Source: Streptomyces marispadix (GTDB lineage: Bacteria > Actinomycetota > Actinomycetes > Streptomycetales > Streptomycetaceae). Taken from it: DNA of 64,000 bases. Under the pieces are notes generated by a model. It had not been told where the DNA came from. It saw only the letters and a program-made list of their open reading frames with translations, and searched no databases. Below are positions 10,059 to 19,558 of the stretch, in pieces. Positions within the stretch are counted from its first letter, which is position 1, and each line of letters opens with the position of its first letter. The DNA is taken from the NCBI RefSeq assembly GCF_022524345.1, contig NZ_JAKWJU010000002.1:4564501-4628500 (forward strand), read 5' to 3'. A program made the position numbers and the translations under genes.

Positions 10059-10227
10059 CATGTGACGCGCGCGGTGGGTGCCGAGCCCCGGCCGGGCTTC
10101 GCCCGCCGCCCACGCGAGAGCCGCAGCCCGTATCTATGGGCCGAAGTCGAAGTCATGAGATCCGGACCGGGCGACGACCGCGTCCAGGAAAACGGAGCCC
10201 GGAGAGCCCAGAGAACGGAGCGCAGGG

Positions 10228-10644
10228 TCAGTCGGCGGCGCACTGGGGGCAGGTGCCCCGGTAGGTGATGGTGGCGTCCGAGATCGTGAACCCGTAGCGC
10301 TCGGTCTCGGGAAGACCGGCCAGCGGGTCCCCCGAGGGGTGCACGTCGCGGATCGTGCCGCACTTCGAGCAGACCAAGTGCTGATGTGAATGGCGGGCGT
10401 TGGGGTCGTAGCGCTTCGCACGGCCGTCCGTGCTGACCTCGATCACCTCGCCGATGGCGACGAGTTCGCTCAGCGTGTTGTAGACGGTGGCCCGTGCGAT
10501 CTCGGGCAGACGTGCGGCTGCGCGCGCATGAACCTCGTCGGCCGTGTAGTGCACGTGATCGCCGTCGAGGACTTCGGCGACGACTCGCCGCTGCGCGGTG
10601 AGCCGCCAGCCGCGGTCTCGAAGCCGCTCCAGCAGGTCGCTCAT
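10228..10644 (-). CDS. catR: CatR-like Fur-family (PerR-type) regulator of catalase
   Basis: 138 aa. N-terminal winged helix (about 1-80, with [13 protein letters not shown] and [13 protein letters not shown]) and C-terminal dimerisation/metal part. [11 protein letters not shown] holds the metal-sensing His cluster and the first CxxC; CPQC near the end supplies the second, giving the structural zinc site. It is divergently transcribed from the catalase gene, the arrangement known for catR-catA in S. coelicolor, where CatR represses until oxidised by peroxide. The start has almost no leader, with ACCCTA at 10653 giving a TAGGGT -10-like box on its strand. Confidence 0.88.
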   Translation of the reverse strand: MSDLLERLRDRGWRLTAQRRVVAEVLDGDHVHYTADEVHARAAARLPEIARATVYNTLSELVAIGEVIEVSTDGRAKRYDPNARHSHQHLVCSKCGTIRDVHPSGDPLAGLPETERYGFTISDATITYRGTCPQCAAD

Positions 10645-10704
10645 ACGTCAACCCTAGCAGTGCTGCCGTCTGGGAAAAGAACCCGTATGGACTTCGTCAT
10701 GTTC

Positions 10705-10732
10705 TTGACTTAGACAATGTCCAATGTAGGAT
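10705..10732 (+). promoter_or_regulatory. catA promoter with overlapping Fur/Per-type 7-1-7 operator
   Basis: TTGACT (10705-10710) and TAGGAT (10727-10732) form a promoter with a 16-bp spacer. Lying within it, TTAGACA-A-TGTCCAA (10710-10724) is a 7-1-7 inverted repeat with one mismatch, the geometry of Fur-family boxes. Assignment to CatR is inference from position. Confidence 0.7.
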
Positions 10733-10772
10733 CGGCTCAAGCTCAGCCCAGTGCACAAAGCAGGAGGAGTAC

Positions 10773-12239
10773 GTGACGGTGCAGGACATGCCCACCGGCC
10801 CGCTGACGACGGAAGCCGGCGCTCCGGTCGCGGACAACCAGCAGAGCCAGACCGCGGGCCCGGGCGGCCCCACCCTGATCCAGGACCAGCTCCTGCTGGA
10901 GAAACTGGCGCACTTCAACCGCGAACGCATCCCGGAGCGCATCGTCCACGCCCGGGGCGCCGGTGCGTACGGCACGTTCACGGTGACCGCCGACGTGACG
11001 CGGTACACGAGGGCGAAGTTCCTCTCCGAGGTGGGCAAGCAGACGGAGACCTTCCTCCGCTTCTCGACGGTGGCCGGCAACCTCGGCGCGGCCGACGCCG
11101 TCCGCGACCCGCGCGGCTTCGCGCTGAAGTTGTACACCGAGGAGGGCAACTACGACCTCGTCGGCAACAACACCCCGGTCTTCTTCATCCGGGACGCCAT
11201 CAAGTTCCCCGACTTCATCCACACCCAGAAGCGCGACCCGTACACCGGTTCCCAGGAGCCGGACAACGTATGGGACTTCTGGAGTCTCTCCCCGGAGTCG
11301 ACGCACCAGGTGACGTGGCTGATGGGCGACCGCGGCATCCCCGCGACGTACCGTCACATGAACGGCTACGGCTCCCACACCTTCCAGTGGAACAACGCCG
11401 ACGGCGAGGTCTTCTGGGTCAAGTACCACTTCAAGACCGACCAGGGCATCCAGACCCTCACCAACGAGGAAGCCGAGATCCTCGCCGGCAAGGACCCCGA
11501 CAGTCACCAGCGGGACCTCCGCGAGGCCATCGAGCGCGGGGACTACCCGAGCTGGACGGTGCAGGTGCAGATCATGCCCGCGGCGGAGGCGCCCAACTAC
11601 CGCTTCAACCCGTTCGACTTGACCAAGGTCTGGCCGCACGAGGACTACCCGCCGATCGAGATCGGGAAGCTGGAACTCAACCGCAACCCGCAGAACATCT
11701 TCGCCGAGGTCGAGCAGTCGGTCTTCTCCCCGCACCACTTCGTGCCCGGCATCGGGCCGTCCCCGGACAAGATGCTCCAGGGCCGTCTCTTCGCCTACGG
11801 CGACGCCCACCGCTACCGCGTCGGCATCAACGCCGACCACCTGCCGGTGAACCGGCCGCACGCCACGACCGCCAACTCACATGGACGAGACGGTGTGATG
11901 TACGACGGGCGGCACGGCGGAGCGAAGAACTACGAGCCGAACAGCTTCGACGAGGTGAAGCAGACCGGCAGGCCACTGTGGGAGCCGGTCGCGGTCTCGG
12001 GCTTCACGGGCGACCATGTGACGCCTTCGCACGCCGAGGACGACGACTTCGTCCAGGCCGGCAACCTCTACCGGCTGATGCCGGAGGACGCCAAGCAGCG
12101 TCTGATCGACAACCTCGCCGGGTTCATCGCGCGGGTCTCGCGTGACGACATCGCCCAGCGCGCCATCGAGAACTTCCGCATGGCGGACGAGGACTACGGC
12201 AAGCGACTGGAGGCCGCGGTACAGGCCCTGCGCGGCTGA
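10773..12239 (+). CDS. catA: Monofunctional heme catalase
   Basis: 488 aa, GTG start with AGGAGG nine bases before. It decomposes hydrogen peroxide. The distal heme His is in [13 protein letters not shown] (His59), the distal Asn in [14 protein letters not shown] (132-133) and the proximal region in [14 protein letters not shown] (the Tyr that ligates heme). The length is that of small-subunit clade 3 catalases. It is divergent from catR and preceded by an operator-like repeat overlapping the promoter, so peroxide-induced derepression is expected. A GC-rich inverted repeat (GGACCGCGC/GCGCGGTCC) 20 bp after the stop probably terminates the message. Confidence 0.95.
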   Translation: MTVQDMPTGPLTTEAGAPVADNQQSQTAGPGGPTLIQDQLLLEKLAHFNRERIPERIVHARGAGAYGTFTVTADVTRYTRAKFLSEVGKQTETFLRFSTVAGNLGAADAVRDPRGFALKLYTEEGNYDLVGNNTPVFFIRDAIKFPDFIHTQKRDPYTGSQEPDNVWDFWSLSPESTHQVTWLMGDRGIPATYRHMNGYGSHTFQWNNADGEVFWVKYHFKTDQGIQTLTNEEAEILAGKDPDSHQRDLREAIERGDYPSWTVQVQIMPAAEAPNYRFNPFDLTKVWPHEDYPPIEIGKLELNRNPQNIFAEVEQSVFSPHHFVPGIGPSPDKMLQGRLFAYGDAHRYRVGINADHLPVNRPHATTANSHGRDGVMYDGRHGGAKNYEPNSFDEVKQTGRPLWEPVAVSGFTGDHVTPSHAEDDDFVQAGNLYRLMPEDAKQRLIDNLAGFIARVSRDDIAQRAIENFRMADEDYGKRLEAAVQALRG

Positions 12240-12394
12240 CAGGGCTGCTCGCCGTAAAAGCCGGAGGGACCGCGCCGTCGCGCGGTCCCTCCGGTGTTTC
12301 CGTATGCGCTGCTCGGATTCGTAACTCCTGTTCGCTGCTCGGATGTTGCTGCTCGGAGTTTCGCCGCCGGGGGCCTGTCGTCCCCGTGCTCAGG

Positions 12395-12811
12395 TCATGC
12401 GCCCAGCGCCTCCACGGTTTCCACCGCCTCGGCGCTGCCCGTCCAGCAGCGCACGATGTCCCGTACGGACACGATGCCGACGGGCTCCTGTGCGCGCAGC
12501 ACGATCAGGTGGCGGAATCCGCCGTGGGTCATCGCGTGGGACGCCTGCTCCAAGGTCCACTCCTCGGAGGCGAAGACGACGTCGGTCGTGGTGTGTGACT
12601 GGGAGGTCTCCTCGTCCGGGTCCTGGCCCGCGCCGAGTGAGTTGAGGATGTCGCGCTCGGTGAGGATGCCGAGTCCGCTGGTGTCGGGGTCGAGCACCAC
12701 GGCTGCGCCGACCCGCCGGGCCGACATCAGCGAGGCGGCCTGGCGGAGTGTGTGTGCGGGGCCGATGGTGAGGACGACAGTGGTCATTGCGTCTCGGACG
12801 AGGGTGGGCAT
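12395..12811 (-). CDS. CBS-domain pair protein
   Basis: 138 aa consisting only of two CBS motifs (about 5-60 and 75-130), with the hallmarks GLGILTERDIL and PVGIVSVRDIV. Such stand-alone pairs bind adenine nucleotides (AMP, ATP, NADH) and act as sensors or as partners of other proteins. No effector domain is attached and the neighbours do not reveal a partner. An AAGGAGG ribosome site lies just upstream. Confidence 0.88.
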   Translation of the reverse strand: MPTLVRDAMTTVVLTIGPAHTLRQAASLMSARRVGAAVVLDPDTSGLGILTERDILNSLGAGQDPDEETSQSHTTTDVVFASEEWTLEQASHAMTHGGFRHLIVLRAQEPVGIVSVRDIVRCWTGSAEAVETVEALGA

Positions 12812-13143
12812 GTGCGTGGTCCACCTCCTTGGAGAAACCTCTCCCCTTCGAGAAGAGATTCACAAGGTCACAAGCTTACGGAACCTCATGTTCACATGGC
12901 TTCGGGACCACAACAAGGGCACGCGCAACGGCAGATGAGGCGCGCGGCGCTTCGGCGCCGCGCGCTGCGCGGGACGGGGGCGTACGCGGGAGGGTCGCAC
13001 GAGGCAGGGCCCTGCAAGGCGGCACGTGGGAGTCGTCGTGACGTGGGGGCCGGTACGTGGGGGCAGTGAGTGGGGGCGATACGTGGGGGTGATACGTGGG
13101 GGAGGGGCGCCGTGGCGAGGCGGGGAGGGTGCGCGGGCGCGGG
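12812..13143. other. Intergenic region with 13-bp-period repeat
   Basis: No gene is visible in these 332 bp. The half next to the CBS gene carries that gene's ribosome site. The other half is GC-rich and ends in a tandem run of ACGTGGGGG-like words described separately. Confidence 0.6.
13041..13103. repeat. Tandem ACGTGGGGG-type repeat, period about 13 bp
   Basis: Copies begin at 13041, 13055, 13068 (degenerate, GAGTGGGGG), 13081 and 13094. A further weaker ACGTGGG is at 13024. The spacers are different. The array lies 40-100 bp after the 3' end of hisN. Confidence 0.8.
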
Positions 13144-13938
13144 CTAGGCCGTCAGATAGGTGAGCACCTCTTCGTGCACCAGTCCGTTGGAGGCGAGTGC
13201 GTTCCCGCTGTGCGGGCCGTCCCTGCCGTCGAGACCGGTGAACATGCCGCCGGCCTCCTGCACGATGATCGTGTTCGCGGCCATGTCCCACAGGGACAGC
13301 TCGGGTTCGGCGCAGGCGTCGACCGAGCCCTCGGCGACCATCATGTACGGCCAGAAGTCCCCGTATCCGCGGGTGCGCCAGCAGTCCCTGGTCAGTTCGA
13401 GGAAGCCCGGGAGCATGCCGCGCTCCTCCCAGCCGTGGAGCGAGGAGTACGCGAACGAGGCGTCCCGTACGGCCTCGATGCCGGAGACGTGGAGGCGGGT
13501 GGCCTGCGAGAGGCTGCGGCCGGTGTAGGCGCCGCCGCCCTTCGCCGCCCACCAGCGGCGGTTGAGCGCGGGGGCCGAGACGAGTCCGACCACGGGCTGG
13601 TCGCCGCCCTCGCCCAGCTCGGTCAGTGCGATCAGGGTCGCCCAGACCGGGACTCCGCGTACGTAGTTCTTCGTGCCGTCGATCGGATCGATGATCCAGC
13701 GGCGCGAACCGTGGCCTTCGGTGCCGAACTCTTCGCCCAGCACCGCGTCACGCGGGCGCGTGCGCTTGAGCGAGGTGCGGATCAGCTCCTCGGCCGCCTT
13801 GTCGGCCTCGCTCACCGGAGTCAGGTCCGGTTTCGTCTCGACCTTCAGGTCGAGAGCCTTGAACCGCTCCATCGTCGCGGCGTCGGCGGCGTCGGCCAGT
13901 ACGTGGGCGAGACGCAGATCATCGTGGTAGTCCGGCAT
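13144..13938 (-). CDS. hisN: Histidinol-phosphatase of the inositol-monophosphatase fold
   Basis: 264 aa from ATG 13938 (MPDYHDDLRLAHVLADAAD). The metal-binding signature of the IMPase family is complete: VSEAD (42-46), GEEFG (68-72), WIIDPIDGTKN (81-91) and the second motif SLWDMAA in the C-terminal third. In actinomycetes this subgroup is known to dephosphorylate histidinol phosphate in histidine biosynthesis. No other his gene is nearby, which is usual for this enzyme. Substrate assignment rests on overall resemblance and on remembered gene order. Confidence 0.82.
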   Translation of the reverse strand: MPDYHDDLRLAHVLADAADAATMERFKALDLKVETKPDLTPVSEADKAAEELIRTSLKRTRPRDAVLGEEFGTEGHGSRRWIIDPIDGTKNYVRGVPVWATLIALTELGEGGDQPVVGLVSAPALNRRWWAAKGGGAYTGRSLSQATRLHVSGIEAVRDASFAYSSLHGWEERGMLPGFLELTRDCWRTRGYGDFWPYMMVAEGSVDACAEPELSLWDMAANTIIVQEAGGMFTGLDGRDGPHSGNALASNGLVHEEVLTYLTA

Positions 13939-14173
13939 GTGTGAACAGTATCGACCAGCCGGATAGCCAGCCACAGGGCAGAGGCTCCCGGACGCCAAGC
14001 GGGTGCGGTCCATTCGCGCCTGCCGGCGGGCGGAACGCTGCGCGGCGGTGTGCCGGAGGCTCGGCGGGAGGCGGCTGACCGGGGGCCGCCGGCGTTGTCC
14101 GCACATTGTCTTGACAAGAGTTGGTGACGCGTCAATTCTGTCCCGCACCCCAGCCGCCGGGTTCGGAGGCACG

Positions 14174-14809
14174 ATGCCTACTGCACGCGAGACATTGCTG
14201 GAAGCCGCACACACCGCGGTCGGTGCACAGCCCTGGGCGGGAGTGCGGATGGTGGACGTCGCCAACGCCGCGGGAGTCTCCCGGCAGACGCTCTACAACG
14301 AGTTCGGAACGAAGGAAGGGCTCGGCGCCGCCCTCGTCGGGCGCCTCGTCGACGGCTTCGTCGAAGGTGCGGCACGCGCGGCAGCCGAAGGCGGCCGTGG
14401 AGGCGCCGACCCCGCGGCGTCATGTGCCTCGGCGGCCGCCTGGATGCTGCGTACCGCCCGCGACGAGCCCATCGTCCGGGCCGCGCTCACCGGATGCTGG
14501 GGCTCGCCGATGCCGCTGCCCGCAGGTGCCGTACGGGAGAACGGTGCCGGTGAGGGCTTCTCCCGCACGGGCGGGCCCGAGGGCGTACGGCCGGGAGAGC
14601 CGGGGGCGCTGGCGGCCCGATTGTGCGAGCGCGTACTCGCCGGGCTCACGCCCAACGGCTCCTCGCCGGGCAGGCTGGGCCTGGCCTGCGAGGCGGGAAT
14701 GCGGATCGCGCTGTCGTTCGTGGTCGCGCCCTCCAAGGACCGGCCCGACGAGGAGGCGGTGGGGCAGATCCGCGAGGTGGTACGGGCGCTGCTCGCCCAC
14801 CCCCGCTGA
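14174..14809 (+). CDS. TetR/AcrR family transcriptional regulator
   Basis: 211 aa. ATG preceded by GGAGG (14165-14169). Residues about 5-50 form the HTH (VRMVDVANAAGVSRQTLYNEFGTKEGL). The C-terminal ligand domain is divergent and contains a Gly/Arg/Pro-rich loop near residues 118-140. It is divergent from hisN and convergent with the SMR transporter gene (42 bp between stops); control of that transporter is possible but nothing in the sequence proves it. Confidence 0.85.
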   Translation: MPTARETLLEAAHTAVGAQPWAGVRMVDVANAAGVSRQTLYNEFGTKEGLGAALVGRLVDGFVEGAARAAAEGGRGGADPAASCASAAAWMLRTARDEPIVRAALTGCWGSPMPLPAGAVRENGAGEGFSRTGGPEGVRPGEPGALAARLCERVLAGLTPNGSSPGRLGLACEAGMRIALSFVVAPSKDRPDEEAVGQIREVVRALLAHPR

Positions 14810-14851
14810 CCGGCGAGAGCCCAACGCGCCCCGGCTGGAAGGCGGTTCGGG

Positions 14852-15178
14852 CTAGTGGACGCTTCCCGAGAACTGGAGGCCCACCAGTCCGATGACGACC
14901 AGCGAGATCGAGACCAGCTTCAGCGCCGAGACGACGTCGCCGAGGAAGAGCATCCCGTAGACGGCCGTGCCGGCGGCGCCGATGCCCGTCCACACCGCGT
15001 ACGCCGGGCCCACTTCGAGCCGCTTCAGTGAGAGCGTCAGCAGGCCGAAGCTGCCGAGGGCGAAGGCGCAGAACGCGACGGTCGGCCACAGCCGGGTGAA
15101 GCCGTGGGAGAGCTTGAGGCAGACCGCGAAGCCGGTCTCCAGGAGACCCGCGACGATGACCAGCAGCCACGCTGCCAT
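14852..15178 (-). CDS. Small multidrug resistance family protein, Gdx/SugE-type (probable guanidinium exporter)
   Basis: 108 aa, four membrane helices. The essential membrane Glu of the family is Glu14 (VIVAGLLETGF). The segment VGPAYAVWTGIGAAG is closer to the Gdx/SugE subgroup (guanidinium:proton antiporters) than to EmrE, so guanidinium export is the better guess than drug efflux. GGAGG lies eight bases upstream of the ATG. It follows rsgA on the same strand after 140 bp that hold an imperfect hairpin. I looked for a guanidine riboswitch there and did not find one. Confidence 0.82.
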   Translation of the reverse strand: MAAWLLVIVAGLLETGFAVCLKLSHGFTRLWPTVAFCAFALGSFGLLTLSLKRLEVGPAYAVWTGIGAAGTAVYGMLFLGDVVSALKLVSISLVVIGLVGLQFSGSVH

Positions 15179-15318
15179 GTGGATGCCTCCGTGCCTGGTG
15201 CGGGTCTGGTGGGCGCTCGCGTATGAGTCGGGGTGCGTGTGTGCGGGGCATGCCTCTTCGCGTGCCCGGGATGCGTACTTCCGGGCGATTATGCCGCCGA
15301 CCGGCGGTCGTAAGCCGG

Positions 15319-16329
15319 TCAATCCCCTTCGTGCTCGTCCCGCGTCGCCAGCAGGCGGCGCAGCGAGTAGAGCCGCTGCGGATCGGCGTGGCCGTCCGAG
15401 ACCCACTTGTCGAGGGCGCAGTCGGGCTCGTCGTGGCTACAGGCGCGCGGGCACTCCGCGGTCCCCGGTTCGAGGTCGGGGAAGGCGCCGATGACCCGGG
15501 ACGGGTCGACGTGGTGCAGCCCGAAGGAGCGGACGCCCGGGGTGTCGATCACCCAGCTCCCCTCCTCCGGCAGCGGCAGGGCCAGGGCCGAGGTGGTGGT
15601 GTGGCGGCCACGGCCGGTCACCGCGTTGACATGGCCCGTGGTACGCCGCAGCTCCTCCGGGACCAGGGCGTTGACCAGGGTGGTCTTGCCGACCCCGCTG
15701 TGTCCCACCAGCACCGTGATCCGTCCGTCCAGCGACTGCCGTACGCGCTCAAGGGCCTCGCCGTCCGCCAACTCGGCGCGCCCGGTGACGACATGGCGCA
15801 CCCCCAGCGGCGTGTACTTCTCCAGCAGCGGTTCGGCGGGGGCGAGATCCGACTTGGTGAGTACGAGCAGGGGGTCCAGCCCGGCGTCGTAGGCGGCGAC
15901 GAGACAGCGGTCGATCAGACGCGGCCGGGGCTCGGGGTCGGCGAGGGCGGTGACGATGGCGAGCTGGTCGGCGTTGGCGACGACGACGCGCTCGTACGGG
16001 TCGTTGTCGTCGGCGGTGCGCCGCAGCACGGACGTACGCGGCTCGACGCGGACGATGCGCGCGAGCGTGTCCTTCGCGCCGGACATGTCGCCGACGAGGG
16101 CCACGCGGTCGCCCACGACCACCCCCTTGCGGCCGAGTTCGCGTGCCTTCATGGCGGTGACGATGCGGCCGTCGACGAGGCAGGTGAGGCGGCCCCTGTC
16201 GACCGTCAGCACCATGCCCTGTGCGGCGTCCTCGTGCTTGGGGCGGTTGTGCGTGCGCGGACGGCTGCCCTTGCGATTGGGACGTACGCGGACGTCGTCC
16301 TCGTCGGTGTGCTTGCCGTAGCGGCGCAT
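15319..16329 (-). CDS. rsgA: Ribosome small subunit-dependent GTPase RsgA
   Basis: 336 aa. It assists 30S subunit maturation. Order of parts: basic N-tail, OB fold (about 38-105), circularly permuted GTPase with the G4 motif VLTKSD first, then the P-loop GHSGVGKTTL and the DTPG motif (VIDTPGVRSFG), then a zinc finger (CPRACSHDEPDC). Start is ATG 16329, 13 bp after the aroA stop, so the two are probably cotranscribed and coupled. A 7-bp hairpin (15299-15320) begins at the stop codon. Confidence 0.93.
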   Translation of the reverse strand: MRRYGKHTDEDDVRVRPNRKGSRPRTHNRPKHEDAAQGMVLTVDRGRLTCLVDGRIVTAMKARELGRKGVVVGDRVALVGDMSGAKDTLARIVRVEPRTSVLRRTADDNDPYERVVVANADQLAIVTALADPEPRPRLIDRCLVAAYDAGLDPLLVLTKSDLAPAEPLLEKYTPLGVRHVVTGRAELADGEALERVRQSLDGRITVLVGHSGVGKTTLVNALVPEELRRTTGHVNAVTGRGRHTTTSALALPLPEEGSWVIDTPGVRSFGLHHVDPSRVIGAFPDLEPGTAECPRACSHDEPDCALDKWVSDGHADPQRLYSLRRLLATRDEHEGD

Positions 16330-16342
16330 CGCGGGGCCGTCC

Positions 16343-17767
16343 TCAGGCGCTCTCTTCGAGGCGCGCGCCGACTGCGGACCCGCCCGTGCCGGTCGTGCCG
16401 CTCGTCCCGGTCGTAACGGTCGTGCCGGGCGCGCCCGCCGGATGCGGGGCGCCGTCAGCGGTGAGCATCCGCGTCCACATGGCGTCGAAGCCGGGGAGGG
16501 TCTTGCCGGTCGTCGCGATGTTCTCGACCTCCACGCCCTCGACCGCAAGGCCCAGCAGCGCTCCGGCCGTCGCGAGGCGGTGGTCGTCGTAGGTGTGGAA
16601 GACACCGCCGTGCAGCGGGCGCGGGCGGATGCGCAGGCCGTCCTCGGTCTCGGTGACGTCGCCGCCGAGGCCGTTGATCTCCTTGGTGAGCGCGGCCAGC
16701 CGGTCGGTCTCGTGCAGCCGCAGATGGCCCACGCCACGCAGTACGGACTCCGAGTCGGCGAGGGCGGCTACGGCGGCGACGCCCGGCGTGAGTTCGCCGA
16801 CGTCGCTGAGATCCACGTCGATGCCGTGCACACGTCCGCTGCCGGTGAACGTCAGCCCCCGCTCGTCCAGTTCGCAGGAGCCGCCCATCTCCGTGAAGAT
16901 GCCGCGCAGCGCGTCGCCCGGCTGTGTCGTGTGCGCGGGCCAGTCGGGGACGGTGACCCGGCCCCCGGTGATCAGTGCCGCCGCCAGGAACGGCTGTGCG
17001 TTGGAAAGGTCCGGCTCGACGACGAGGTCCCGGCCCAGCAGGGCTCCGTGGGTGACCCGCCAGACGTCGGGCTCGCCGCCGTCCTCGGGGGCGTCGACCT
17101 GGGCCCCGGCCCTGCGGAGCATGTCGATCGTCATGCGGATGTGGGGCATCGACGGGAGCCTGCCGCCGACGTGGCGCACCTCCACGCCCTGGTTGAAGCG
17201 CGGCCCCGACAGCAGCAGCGCGCTGACGAACTGGCTGGAGGCGGAGGCGTCGATCTCCACGCTGCCGCCCGCGAGCGAGCCCGTGCCGTGCACCGTCATC
17301 GGCAGGCGTCCGCGCCCGTCGTCGTCGATGCGGGCTCCGAGGACGCGCAGCGCGTCGATGACGCCGTGCAGCGGACGTTCGTGACTGCGCGGGTCGCCGT
17401 CGAAGCGCACCGGCCCGTCCGCCAGCGCCGCGACGGGCGGCAGGAAGCGCATCACGGTGCCGGCGTTGCCGACGTCGACGGTGGCGGGCCCGTGCAGACC
17501 GGCGGGGACCACGCGCCAGAACTCGCCCGTGCCGTCCGGGCCGACGCCCTCCTCGACATGGACGCCCATCGCACGCATCGCGTCCGCCATCAGCGACGTG
17601 TCCCTGGAGCGCAGCGGGCGCAGCAGCCGTCCGGCGTCGGCGGCCAGTGCGGCGAGCACGAGACCGCGGTTGGTGACCGACTTCGACCCTGGCACGGCGA
17701 CGGTCGCGTCGACGGGGGCGGTGGCGGAAGGCGCGGGCCACAGGGCGGCGGTGGTGTGCTCGGTCAT
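16343..17767 (-). CDS. aroA: 3-phosphoshikimate 1-carboxyvinyltransferase (EPSP synthase)
   Basis: 474 aa. Transfers the enolpyruvyl group of PEP to shikimate 3-phosphate in aromatic amino-acid synthesis. Signatures: [12 protein letters not shown] near residue 25 (substrate Lys), [14 protein letters not shown] near 100, and [12 protein letters not shown] near 360. The last ~35 residues are a Gly/Thr/Ala-rich tail ([14 protein letters not shown]) beyond the normal end of the fold. The start is ATG 17767; the in-frame upstream part is not conserved-looking. It leads a unit with rsgA. Confidence 0.93.
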   Translation of the reverse strand: MTEHTTAALWPAPSATAPVDATVAVPGSKSVTNRGLVLAALAADAGRLLRPLRSRDTSLMADAMRAMGVHVEEGVGPDGTGEFWRVVPAGLHGPATVDVGNAGTVMRFLPPVAALADGPVRFDGDPRSHERPLHGVIDALRVLGARIDDDGRGRLPMTVHGTGSLAGGSVEIDASASSQFVSALLLSGPRFNQGVEVRHVGGRLPSMPHIRMTIDMLRRAGAQVDAPEDGGEPDVWRVTHGALLGRDLVVEPDLSNAQPFLAAALITGGRVTVPDWPAHTTQPGDALRGIFTEMGGSCELDERGLTFTGSGRVHGIDVDLSDVGELTPGVAAVAALADSESVLRGVGHLRLHETDRLAALTKEINGLGGDVTETEDGLRIRPRPLHGGVFHTYDDHRLATAGALLGLAVEGVEVENIATTGKTLPGFDAMWTRMLTADGAPHPAGAPGTTVTTGTSGTTGTGGSAVGARLEESA

Positions 17768-17887
17768 GAGTTTCACCTTAGTCGTTCGGCGGTCGCGGCC
17801 TCCCGGACGCTGATCGCGGGGGCGTCCCGGCAAGACCGCCTCCTGGCAGCGCGTGCGCTCGCCCCCCAGCCCGCGGCCGCGGGATGC

Positions 17888-18601
17888 TCACAAGCCGAGC
17901 AGCCACCGTCCGCCGCCGGTCAGCGAGCACAGCGACACCGCGTGGAAGAGCAGCAGCCAGGCGACAGGCGGTAGGTGAGTGAGCCGCGAGAGCTGGTCCG
18001 CGTCCGAGTCGGGCGCGCCGCCGCGGCGTCGCTTCCCCTGGAGTTCGAAGGCGGGCCGTACACCGCCGAGCAGCAGGAACCAGACCACGACGTATGCGAA
18101 ACCGGCCTGCACCTGCGGCTCCGTCAGCCATGAGACGAGGACGAAGGCGCCGCCGGTGAGGAGGACGGTCAGCACGCCGTAGGCGTTGCGGATCATGGTG
18201 AGCATCGCCAGCAGCAGCGCGGTGGCGCTCCACAGCAGCAGCGTGATGTGGTTCGCGGCGAGCAGCCAGGCGCCGCCGAGGCCGAGCAGGGAGGGCGCCG
18301 TGTAGCCCGCGGCGGCGGTGAGGATCATGCCGATCCCGGTGGGCTTGCCCCGGGAGAGGGTGAGGCCGGAGGTGTCGGAGTGCAGGCGTATGCCTTCGAG
18401 TCGGCGCCCCGACAGCAGGGCGATCAGACCGTGGCCGCCCTCGTGCGCGATGGTTACGGCGTTCCGCGAAAGGCGCCACATGCCCCGCGGCGCCACGGCC
18501 GCGAGGGCAATGACCGCGGTGGTGAGGACCAGCCACTGGTCGGGGTCCGGCTGGGTGCCGAAGACCCGGTCCCACAGACCGGCGATGCTCGTTGTGTCCA
18601 T
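17888..18601 (-). CDS. M50-like membrane metallopeptidase
   Basis: 237 aa with about six membrane segments. The first long helix region ends in NAVTIAHEGGHGLIALL, giving the HExxH zinc motif (HEGGH). LTAAAGYTAPSLLGLGGAW follows. The second family motif (xDG near the C-terminus) is not obvious, so this is the short M50B-like group of actinomycetes rather than a classical site-2 protease. The substrate is unknown. It is divergent from the SRAP gene and lies 120 bp beyond aroA's start on the same strand. Confidence 0.8.
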   Translation of the reverse strand: MDTTSIAGLWDRVFGTQPDPDQWLVLTTAVIALAAVAPRGMWRLSRNAVTIAHEGGHGLIALLSGRRLEGIRLHSDTSGLTLSRGKPTGIGMILTAAAGYTAPSLLGLGGAWLLAANHITLLLWSATALLLAMLTMIRNAYGVLTVLLTGGAFVLVSWLTEPQVQAGFAYVVVWFLLLGGVRPAFELQGKRRRGGAPDSDADQLSRLTHLPPVAWLLLFHAVSLCSLTGGGRWLLGL

Positions 18602-18739
18602 ATCTGCCCTTCGTCCTCCCCTGTCCCGCTGTCCGCGTCTTTGCGTCTGCACCCGCCCCGCACATCTTCTCCCTGAGCGGAATCTTGTTCTCCGTGAACG
18701 CGGGGCGACGCACATCAGTGCCGTGGCAGTGTGGCACCT

Positions 18740-19558
18740 ATGTGCGGACGCTATGCAGCAAGCCGGAGACCCGAGGACCTCGTCGCACTCTTCGGCGTGG
18801 AGATGTGGAACCCCGAGGAGACCCTCGCTCCCGACTGGAACGTCGCCCCCACCAAGCAGGTGCACGCGATCCTCGACCGGCCCTTGAAGGGGTCACAGGA
18901 GCCGCGCCCCGTAAGGCAGTTGAGGACGCTGACCTGGGGGCTCGTACCCGGCTGGGCCCAGTCTCCCGACATGGGCGCGAAGATGATCAACGCCAGGGCC
19001 GAGACGGTGCACGAGAAGCCCGCCTACCGGCGACCCTTCGCCTCCCGGCGGTGCCTGCTCCCCGCCGACGGCTATTACGAGTGGTGCACGGCGAAGGACG
19101 AGCTCCAGCTTGAACAGGAGGGGAAGCGGAAACGGCCGCGCAAGCAGCCCTACTTCGTGACGCCGGCGGACGGATCGGTGATGGCGATGGCCGGGCTGTA
19201 TGAGTTCTGGCGCGACGGGACGCTTCCGGACGACCATCCCCGCGCATGGTGGACGACGTGCACCGTGGTGACGACGGAGGCCGAGACGGCGCCCCTGGTG
19301 GGCCCCACCGGCGAGAACGGTCCCAAGTCGCTGGCGGACATCCATCCGCGGATGCCGCTGATGCTGCTGCCGGAGCGCTGGAACGCCTGGCTGAACCCGG
19401 CGCGAAGGCCGCAGGAGGAGCTGCGTGCGCTGCTGGAGCCGCCGCCTCCGGGGATGATGCGTGCGTATCCGGTCTCCACGGAGGTCAGCAACGTACGGAA
19501 CAACAACGCCGGGCTGCTGCGGGAGTTGACCGGTCCCGAGGTCGGCACGCTCTTCTGA
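18740..19558 (+). CDS. SOS response-associated peptidase family protein (HMCES/YedK-like abasic-site binder)
   Basis: 272 aa. ATG 18740 is chosen over 18731 because the catalytic Cys must be residue 2 (MCGRYA) after Met removal. The family forms a thiazolidine link to abasic sites in single-stranded DNA. Other conserved parts: APDWNVAPTK (Asn near residue 35), PADGYYEW (Glu) and the ADIHPRMP segment (His) near residue 210. A basic insertion EQEGKRKRPRKQ at about 120-130 is unusual. Its neighbours do not suggest an operon. Confidence 0.9.
   Translation: MCGRYAASRRPEDLVALFGVEMWNPEETLAPDWNVAPTKQVHAILDRPLKGSQEPRPVRQLRTLTWGLVPGWAQSPDMGAKMINARAETVHEKPAYRRPFASRRCLLPADGYYEWCTAKDELQLEQEGKRKRPRKQPYFVTPADGSVMAMAGLYEFWRDGTLPDDHPRAWWTTCTVVTTEAETAPLVGPTGENGPKSLADIHPRMPLMLLPERWNAWLNPARRPQEELRALLEPPPPGMMRAYPVSTEVSNVRNNNAGLLRELTGPEVGTLF

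Larger units (their letters stand above)
9939..10064 (+). repeat. 126-bp direct repeat unit, copy 2 (tRNA-fMet plus terminator)
   Basis: Second copy of the unit at 7770-7895, with one difference in the terminator loop. Sequence identity stops abruptly on both sides. Confidence 0.95.

Noticed and set aside
15179..15298. Guanidine riboswitch before the SMR gene
   Set aside because: Hairpins are present but the loops are not ACGR and the ykkC core is missing.
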